Shown one piece after another: positions 14,397 to 19,216 of a stretch of DNA of 19,216 nt. This DNA is from Acidobacteriaceae bacterium. GTDB lineage: Bacteria; Acidobacteriota; Terriglobia; Terriglobales; Acidobacteriaceae. Position numbers and translations under genes: made by a program. Numbering within the stretch: position 1 is the stretch's first letter; the number at the start of each line of letters is the position of its first letter. The stretch spans positions 1 to 19,216 of the forward strand of contig PMXH01000186.1 of the NCBI GenBank assembly GCA_003165855.1, read 5' to 3'. The notes beneath the pieces are model-generated. The model worked only from the letters and a program-made list of their open reading frames with translations. It made no database searches and was not told the origin of the DNA.

Positions 14397-15836
14397 ATGT
14401 CGGCCGCACATACGAGACGCGACTTTCTGAGAATATCCGCCGCAGGACTAGCTGCGGGTGCTGCGACCGACGCACTGCCGGCTTGGGATTCGGCCGGTTC
14501 AGCCAATTCCGGTGCCGGTGAAATCACAGTTCGGGTGACTGATGAGACACGGCGTTTTGAGCCGGAGCAAACGCTGGTGTGGCGCCAGCGCTCCAGTAAG
14601 AATCTCTCCGGAGAAAGCCTCGTGCTAGATCCCGAGAAGAAATTCCAGGAGATTCTCGGCTTCGGCGCTGCTTTCACCGACGCATCCTGCTACCTGTTTA
14701 GCCAACTGTCCGCGGATTCTCGCCGGCAATTGTTCCACGAATTTTTTCACCCGACGGAGCTGGGACTCAATGTCTGTCGCACCTGCATCGGTGCCAGTGA
14801 CTACTCGACGGAAGCTTACAGCTTCGACGAAGGCGAGCCCGATCCTGAGTTAAAGCGCTTCTCGATTGATCACGACCGTGCATACCTCCTGCCGTCGCTG
14901 CGGGAAGCGCGCCAGGTTAATCCGGACTTGTTTCTGCTTTCCACTCCCTGGAGTCCGCCGGGTTGGATGAAAGCGGGCGGATCCATGCTGGGCGGCTCGA
15001 TGCGCAAGAAGTATTTCGCCAGTTACGCACAATACTTCCTGAAGTTCCTGCAAGCCTATGCCGCCGAAGGCGTCCCCGTCCAGGCCGTCACCTCGCAGAA
15101 TGAAGTGGACACCGATCAGGACGGCCGCATGCCCGCATGCCTGTGGGGACAGGAGTATGAAATCGAGTTCGTGAAGCTACATTTGGGACCGGTGCTGAAA
15201 GCCAACGGGATTTCGACCAAGATCTGGCTCCTTGATCACAACTACAACCTGTGGGGTCGGGCGATTTGCGAACTCGATGATCCAGGCGTTCGTGAATATG
15301 CTAACTCGATCGCGTGGCATGGCTATGCCGGTGGCGCGAGCATGATGTCCAAAGTTCACGACGCACATCCCGATGCGAAGATGCACTGGACGGAGGGTGG
15401 CCCGGACTACACCAGCCCTGTCTATGCCACCGATTGGGCCCAATGGGGACGCACGTTTACCGAGGTTCTGCGTAACTGGGGCCAGTCGATCACCGGCTGG
15501 AATCTCGCGCTCGATGAACAAGGCCGTCCCAACATCGGGCCCTTTCCCTGCGGCGGCCTGGTCACGATTCACTCGCAGACCAAGGAAATCACCCGCAGCG
15601 GCCAGTACTGGGCTTTCGCGCATTTCTCCCGCTTGATTCGCCGCGGTGCGCACCGTTTCGAGTCCCAGGGAATTCTAGCCAACGTCGATCATGTGGCCTG
15701 CGAGAATCCTGACGGTCAGAAAGTCCTGGTGATCACCAACACAGCCGCAACGCGTCCTGTGGTGCTGCAAATGGGTGCGATGGCGGCAGACCTAACCCTG
15801 CCGGGTAATTCAATTACGACGCTCGCATGGAAGTGA
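14397..15836 (+). CDS. Glycoside hydrolase family 30 (glucosylceramidase-like), Tat-exported
   Basis: This retaining glycosidase acts outside the cytoplasm; GH30 members cleave beta-glucosides, beta-1,6-glucans or xylans. Residues 1-~30 hold a Tat-type signal (RRDFLRISAAGLAAG). The body shows QEILGFGAAFTDASCYL (84-100), LNVCRTCIGASDYS (124-137), LLSTPWSPPGWMK (180-192), the acid/base E236 in SQNEVD and the nucleophile E333 in HWTEGG, then a beta-sandwich end (GNSITTLAWK). The length of 479 aa is typical. It is convergent with a Tat-type oxidoreductase/isomerase operon, consistent with shared use of released sugars. Specificity within GH30 (glucosylceramide, beta-1,6-glucan or beta-glucoside) cannot be told; the 'PxW..P.WMK' and WTEGG forms fit the glucosylceramidase-like subgroup. 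Confidence 0.94.
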   Translation: MSAAHTRRDFLRISAAGLAAGAATDALPAWDSAGSANSGAGEITVRVTDETRRFEPEQTLVWRQRSSKNLSGESLVLDPEKKFQEILGFGAAFTDASCYLFSQLSADSRRQLFHEFFHPTELGLNVCRTCIGASDYSTEAYSFDEGEPDPELKRFSIDHDRAYLLPSLREARQVNPDLFLLSTPWSPPGWMKAGGSMLGGSMRKKYFASYAQYFLKFLQAYAAEGVPVQAVTSQNEVDTDQDGRMPACLWGQEYEIEFVKLHLGPVLKANGISTKIWLLDHNYNLWGRAICELDDPGVREYANSIAWHGYAGGASMMSKVHDAHPDAKMHWTEGGPDYTSPVYATDWAQWGRTFTEVLRNWGQSITGWNLALDEQGRPNIGPFPCGGLVTIHSQTKEITRSGQYWAFAHFSRLIRRGAHRFESQGILANVDHVACENPDGQKVLVITNTAATRPVVLQMGAMAADLTLPGNSITTLAWK

Positions 15837-15941
15837 CTACATCGGTTGGCGCCATTGAATTCGTCGCTCCATGTGTTCCTTCGGTTTTCCCGGTAAACGC
15901 TAAAACATCGGGCAACGAATGCATCCCACCCATTCATGGCA

Positions 15942-17183
15942 TCAGAACTCAGGCGCAAATGATCTTGCCATTTCCAGAGTAACGCGCTGCTTGTGCCGGT
16001 AAGCGAGGTTGGCCATGTGCACCGCGATCGCCGAGCGGTAGCCGATTTCGACCGGCGCATTCGGGGTCTTGCGACTGCGTATGCATTCGATCCAGTTGGT
16101 CATGTGGTCCTGATCTGGAGTTTTCCCGGTGAGAGCCGTCCCGTGCGGCCGATTGACCTTTTCAGGAGAGTAGCGAATGAACTCTCCTTCTTCCCCGTTC
16201 ACCATATCGGACGCTCCCCATCCGTGTTCGATGGTTCCGTCACTGCCCAGAATGTGCTCGCCCAATCCAAAATGGCTATTGCTAAAGGTGGACTGCCAGG
16301 TCACAACCAGGTCGTTAGGGAAATCGAGAGTGACGGCGATGGTGTCGGGTACCTCACGGCCGTCTTTTTCAGAAAAGGTACCACCCGACATGAAAGCGGC
16401 GGTGGGCAGGGGCAGGTCGAGCGCAGTCATGATCCATGCGATCTGATGCACCATGTTTTCGGTCACGTTCCCGCCGGAAAACTCCCAGAACAAACGCCAG
16501 TTGATCAGGCGGTACGGATCGAATGGCCGATCCGGACGGCCATTCAGGAATGCACTCCAGTTGACGTTGTGAGCAGTGCAGTCTGAAGGAATGGGACGCA
16601 CCCATTGGCCTTGCCCGTGGGGCGTGTTGCGGCTCATCCAGGATTCCACCTGCGTGACCTTGCCCACAGTTCCGTCTTTGATCCACTTTCTTGCATCCTG
16701 CAACGCGCCGGAACTTTCCCACTGCAATCCGATTTGGACGACGCGTCCGGATTGTTTCGCCGCGGCCAGGCATTGCTCGGCTTCAGGAATTGACCAGGTC
16801 ATGGTCTTCTCGGAGTAAAGGTCCTTGCCTGCGGCAAGCGTGTCGAGAAAATGCCGAGCGTGCGTGTGCAATGGGCTCGCGACGATGACGACGTCAATAT
16901 CCTTTATGTCGAGCAGGCGTCGATGATCGTCGAATGTAAGAATGCCCAGCGCCTTTTTCCTGGCTTCATCGCGGCGCCGGCCGTAGACGTCGGCGATGGC
17001 GACCAGTTGAGTGTTTGGAACCGCGGAGACCTCCTCGAGCAAATCCTGCCCGCGGTTTCCCACACCAATCATGCCAACGCGGACGCGATTATTGGCCCCC
17101 AGCACACGTGCATGGGGATACGCCAGAAACGCCGCCGTGCCCGCCGCTTGCCTAAGGAAACCTCGCCTCGTGCTGTTCGTCAT
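15942..17183 (-). CDS. Gfo/Idh/MocA family oxidoreductase, Tat-exported
   Basis: This is a probable NAD(P)-dependent sugar oxidoreductase. Residues 1-~30 form a Tat signal (STRRGFLRQAAGTAAFLA). The nucleotide-binding glycine motif is GMIGVGNRG (37-45), with the acid ending beta-2 at D65, then SPLHTHARH and the lysine motif, here EKTMTW (125-130) instead of the usual EKP. The C-terminal substrate domain includes NWRLFWEFSGGNVTENMVHQIAWIM. The ATG at 17183 is preferred over the upstream in-frame start at 17249, which overlaps the previous gene and adds residues before the Tat signal. It follows the TIM-barrel gene by 20 bp on the same strand, so they form an operon. Family certain, substrate unknown. 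Confidence 0.93.
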   Translation of the reverse strand: MTNSTRRGFLRQAAGTAAFLAYPHARVLGANNRVRVGMIGVGNRGQDLLEEVSAVPNTQLVAIADVYGRRRDEARKKALGILTFDDHRRLLDIKDIDVVIVASPLHTHARHFLDTLAAGKDLYSEKTMTWSIPEAEQCLAAAKQSGRVVQIGLQWESSGALQDARKWIKDGTVGKVTQVESWMSRNTPHGQGQWVRPIPSDCTAHNVNWSAFLNGRPDRPFDPYRLINWRLFWEFSGGNVTENMVHQIAWIMTALDLPLPTAAFMSGGTFSEKDGREVPDTIAVTLDFPNDLVVTWQSTFSNSHFGLGEHILGSDGTIEHGWGASDMVNGEEGEFIRYSPEKVNRPHGTALTGKTPDQDHMTNWIECIRSRKTPNAPVEIGYRSAIAVHMANLAYRHKQRVTLEMARSFAPEF

Positions 17184-17203
17184 GTTGTCATGTCTCCGTG
17201 CGG

Positions 17204-18244
17204 TTACAGCGCCCCGGCTTCTTGCAGAAGCTGCTTCATTCCCGCCCAACTCCGGCGCGAAGATTTCTCCGGTGTGCCACCGCCATCCCAGTGGGTTTCC
17301 AGACTAACTGCAAAGCGATAACCGTCCCGCTTGAACGCCTTGAACTGTCCCAGCCAGTCGACGATCCCGGCTCCCATGGGCGCCCACTCGTAATCGTTGC
17401 CTTTTTTCACGGCGTCTTTGCAATGGCAGTGACCGATCCGATCCTTGGGGAGAAGATTGTATCCGTCCGGGAAGGGTTTCTCACCGCTCGCGGCAGCGTT
17501 GCCCGGGTCCCAGTTCATCATGAGATAAGGAGACTTGACCGCATCGAGAACTTTGGCAGCCTCGGCCCCGGTAGCGGTGTTAAGACCGGAATCGTTTTCC
17601 AGAAGCAGCGTAATTCCCTTCTTGCCAGCCTTGTTGGCCGCCTGCAGGAGTTTCTCATTGATCGCCGCGCGATACGGTCTTTGATCATCCAGGCGCCAGA
17701 AATCGAAGCAGCGGACGCGATCGGTTTGGAAGGCATTTGCGAGTTCGATGCCGCGCTCCAATGCTTCGTCCTGCTGATCAAAGGTGAAGTCGGCTTTGAA
17801 ATCGCCATGCTGGCTGAACTTCGACACGGGAGCGCCCTTCCAGTCCACTTTGAAGAGTGGGCTGGCGATATCTGTAACGCGCAGTTGATACTTCTCCAGA
17901 ATGCGACGTGCTTCCGCAACTTCCTTGGCGTCCAGATTGAGAATGTTCTTGTTCCACATGCCACGAAGCTCGATCCACTGCATCCCGAATTCGCGGGAGG
18001 CAACTTCGCAGGCGCGGCCAAAGTCTTGCGAGATCTCGTCGTTGATAACGGCGACACGGAAAGGAGAACTCAGAGTCTGAGCTTGCCCAGGCTCTTGCCG
18101 ATTGCCGATGAGGGCATCCACTAGGCCTCGCGGTTGCGTCACCATCGTTAGGGCACGGCTGGGAAGCGACGACACCGCCGCGGCCGTTGCGACTCCGAGA
18201 CCGGTCAGAAACTCGCGCCGCCCCATGTAACCATTTCTAGTCAT
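17204..18244 (-). CDS. Sugar phosphate isomerase/epimerase-like TIM barrel protein, Tat-exported
   Basis: This is a xylose-isomerase-like TIM-barrel protein. Residues 1-~35 carry a Tat signal (MGRREFLTGLGVATAAAV; the Met at residue 7 could also be the start). The barrel begins at ~62 (FRVAVINDEISQDF) and shows metal-ligand candidates E216 (LLLENDSG), D246 (MNWDPGN), H272/H274 (GHCHCKD) and E316 (VSLETHWD), as in the AP_endonuc_2 fold. AGGGAG stands 4 nt ahead of the ATG. It is the first gene of a two-gene operon with a Gfo/Idh/MocA oxidoreductase. In related bacteria such pairs process oxidised sugars such as 3-keto-glycosides, so a role in extracytoplasmic sugar modification is an inference. 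Substrate unknown. Confidence 0.9.
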   Translation of the reverse strand: MTRNGYMGRREFLTGLGVATAAAVSSLPSRALTMVTQPRGLVDALIGNRQEPGQAQTLSSPFRVAVINDEISQDFGRACEVASREFGMQWIELRGMWNKNILNLDAKEVAEARRILEKYQLRVTDIASPLFKVDWKGAPVSKFSQHGDFKADFTFDQQDEALERGIELANAFQTDRVRCFDFWRLDDQRPYRAAINEKLLQAANKAGKKGITLLLENDSGLNTATGAEAAKVLDAVKSPYLMMNWDPGNAAASGEKPFPDGYNLLPKDRIGHCHCKDAVKKGNDYEWAPMGAGIVDWLGQFKAFKRDGYRFAVSLETHWDGGGTPEKSSRRSWAGMKQLLQEAGAL

Positions 18245-18369
18245 TAGTCTCCCTCAGGCCTTTGCCAAGATATGCTAGCAGACGCGAACCGCCATCTTGC
18301 TAGTGCCCAAGGGATCCTGGGAAAATCCCCTGCGCGGGGCCGGATCGCTGCGGCCCGGGAGGATGAAAG

Positions 18370-18398
18370 TTGACATGCCGCGGCTTGCGGCTTATGGT
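18370..18398 (+). promoter_or_regulatory. Candidate galK promoter
   Basis: TTGACA (18370-18375), a 17-nt spacer, then TATGGT (18393-18398), about 86 bp before the galK ATG. The -35 is perfect and the -10 matches four of six bases. GC-rich hairpin-forming sequence lies just upstream (18337-18356). Confidence 0.45.
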
Positions 18399-18483
18399 CT
18401 TGCTTCGCGAATCTAGGTCGCTTGCATCCCCCTTTTTTCGCTGTACCTGCCAGCTGATTCGCAGAGTTTCGTCGGAACTAAAT

Positions 18484-19216
18484 ATGGACTCCAACGCGCT
18501 AGCCCTGCAATTTGCGGGTTTGTTCGGGGTGCAACCTGCCATCTTCAGCGCCCCCGGTCGGGTCAATTTAATCGGAGAGCACACCGACTACAATGAGGGG
18601 TTTGTCATGCCGTGTGCGATCGGTCTTCGTACTCGCGTGGCGACTTCTCGCCGCACCGACCGCAAGCTGTTGATTCGTTCCCAGGAGTTCCCCCAGGTCT
18701 TCGAATTTGAGCTGGATCACCTGCCTCAGCAAGCTACCGGAACCTGGTGTGACTATGTGCTGGGGATCGCGGTCGTCTTACAGCAGACCGGATACGCGCT
18801 CGAAGGCGCAAATCTGTTGGTGCAGAGCGATATCCCGATTGGGGCGGGACTCAGTTCTTCGGCGGGCATCGAAGTGGCCAGCGCGCTGGCGCTCATCCGC
18901 CACAATAGCGCGGCCTTCCCATTGGTGGAGGTGGCGAAGCTTTGCCGGCAAACCGAGAACGCCTTCATCGGAGCCCGTGTGGGCATCATGGATCAGTTTG
19001 TCTCTTGCCTGGGTAAGGCGGAACATGCACTCCTGCTCGACTGCCGATCTCTCGAGTTTGAGCTCATTCCCATTCCCGATAGAGTTCGTATGGTGGTTTG
19101 TAACACCATGGTCAAACACCAGCATGCCAGCGGCGAGTACAATCGGCGTCGCGAGGAATGCGAAGAAGGTGTGAGAATCCTGGCAAAGTGGTATCCGGAG
19201 ATACACGCGCTTCGCG
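18484..19216 (+). CDS. galK: Galactokinase, N-terminal part (3' end outside window)
   Basis: This enzyme phosphorylates galactose to galactose-1-phosphate, first step of the Leloir pathway. The frame is open from the ATG at 18484 to the window end, about 244 codons. It carries the galactokinase signature APGRVNLIGEHTDYNEGFV (~24-42), the GHMP ATP-binding loop SDIPIGAGLSSSAG (~115-129), and GARVGIMDQFVSCLG (~161-175), where the catalytic Asp sits. The C-terminal part is missing only because the window stops. There is no strong ribosome site ahead of the ATG. A promoter-like pair lies ~90 bp upstream. It is divergent from the Tat-exported isomerase/oxidoreductase operon, consistent with a sugar-use region. 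Confidence 0.96.
   Translation, partial: MDSNALALQFAGLFGVQPAIFSAPGRVNLIGEHTDYNEGFVMPCAIGLRTRVATSRRTDRKLLIRSQEFPQVFEFELDHLPQQATGTWCDYVLGIAVVLQQTGYALEGANLLVQSDIPIGAGLSSSAGIEVASALALIRHNSAAFPLVEVAKLCRQTENAFIGARVGIMDQFVSCLGKAEHALLLDCRSLEFELIPIPDRVRMVVCNTMVKHQHASGEYNRRREECEEGVRILAKWYPEIHALR

Noticed and set aside
17198..18124. 308-aa plus-strand open frame
   Set aside because: It mirrors the TIM-barrel gene, has no ribosome site, and has no recognisable domain.

Overview
The window looks like a chromosomal segment of an Acidobacteriota bacterium, probably Terriglobia-like. This is inferred from the mix of a DUF4337 membrane protein, a PEP-CTERM ice-binding-like protein, Tat-signal sugar enzymes, TTG/GTG starts with strong GGAGG ribosome sites, and short intergenic repeats built around 'cttcg...ggatgac'. 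No rRNA or marker gene is present, so the assignment stays tentative.

Layout. 1-680: 3' end of ftsK. 693-3976: accessory segment, entirely minus strand and visibly less GC-rich than its flanks. It holds an IS1595/ISXO2-type transposase and, downstream of it, an uncharacterised 258-aa protein with an OB-like C-terminal half, a PIN-domain nuclease overlapping it by 4 nt, a 39-aa basic ORF nested in the end of the PIN gene, and a two-helix membrane protein. Near-identical inverted repeats (20 of 23 positions) at 1065-1087 and 3954-3976 enclose all of this, so I read it as a roughly 2.9-kb IS1595-type transposon carrying a PIN-centred passenger module. This is the best candidate for an undescribed system here. 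3977-4403: no genes, two REP/MITE-like repeats.

4404-8965: ice-binding-like secreted protein behind an attenuator-like terminator, an exported Ig/OmpA-type protein, a small PnuC-like membrane protein, YjbQ/UPF0047, DUF4337 and a RibD/DHFR-like reductase. 9102-11422: amidinotransferase/DDAH-family enzyme, a small zinc-ribbon-like protein, and a SAM methyltransferase whose C-terminus is frameshifted at a G5 run. 11431-13887: an IclR-type regulator divergent from isocitrate lyase (aceA), with two copies of a triple half-site operator between them, which suggests IclR control of the glyoxylate shunt as in enterobacteria. 14055-14139: tRNA-Leu(GAG) behind an extended -10 promoter.

14397-19216: sugar metabolism. 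It contains a Tat-type GH30 glycosidase, a convergent two-gene operon (sugar-phosphate isomerase/epimerase-like TIM barrel followed by a Gfo/Idh/MocA oxidoreductase, both with Tat signals), and the 5' part of galactokinase (galK), which runs off the window. Together they suggest extracytoplasmic glycoside breakdown followed by sugar oxidation and galactose use.
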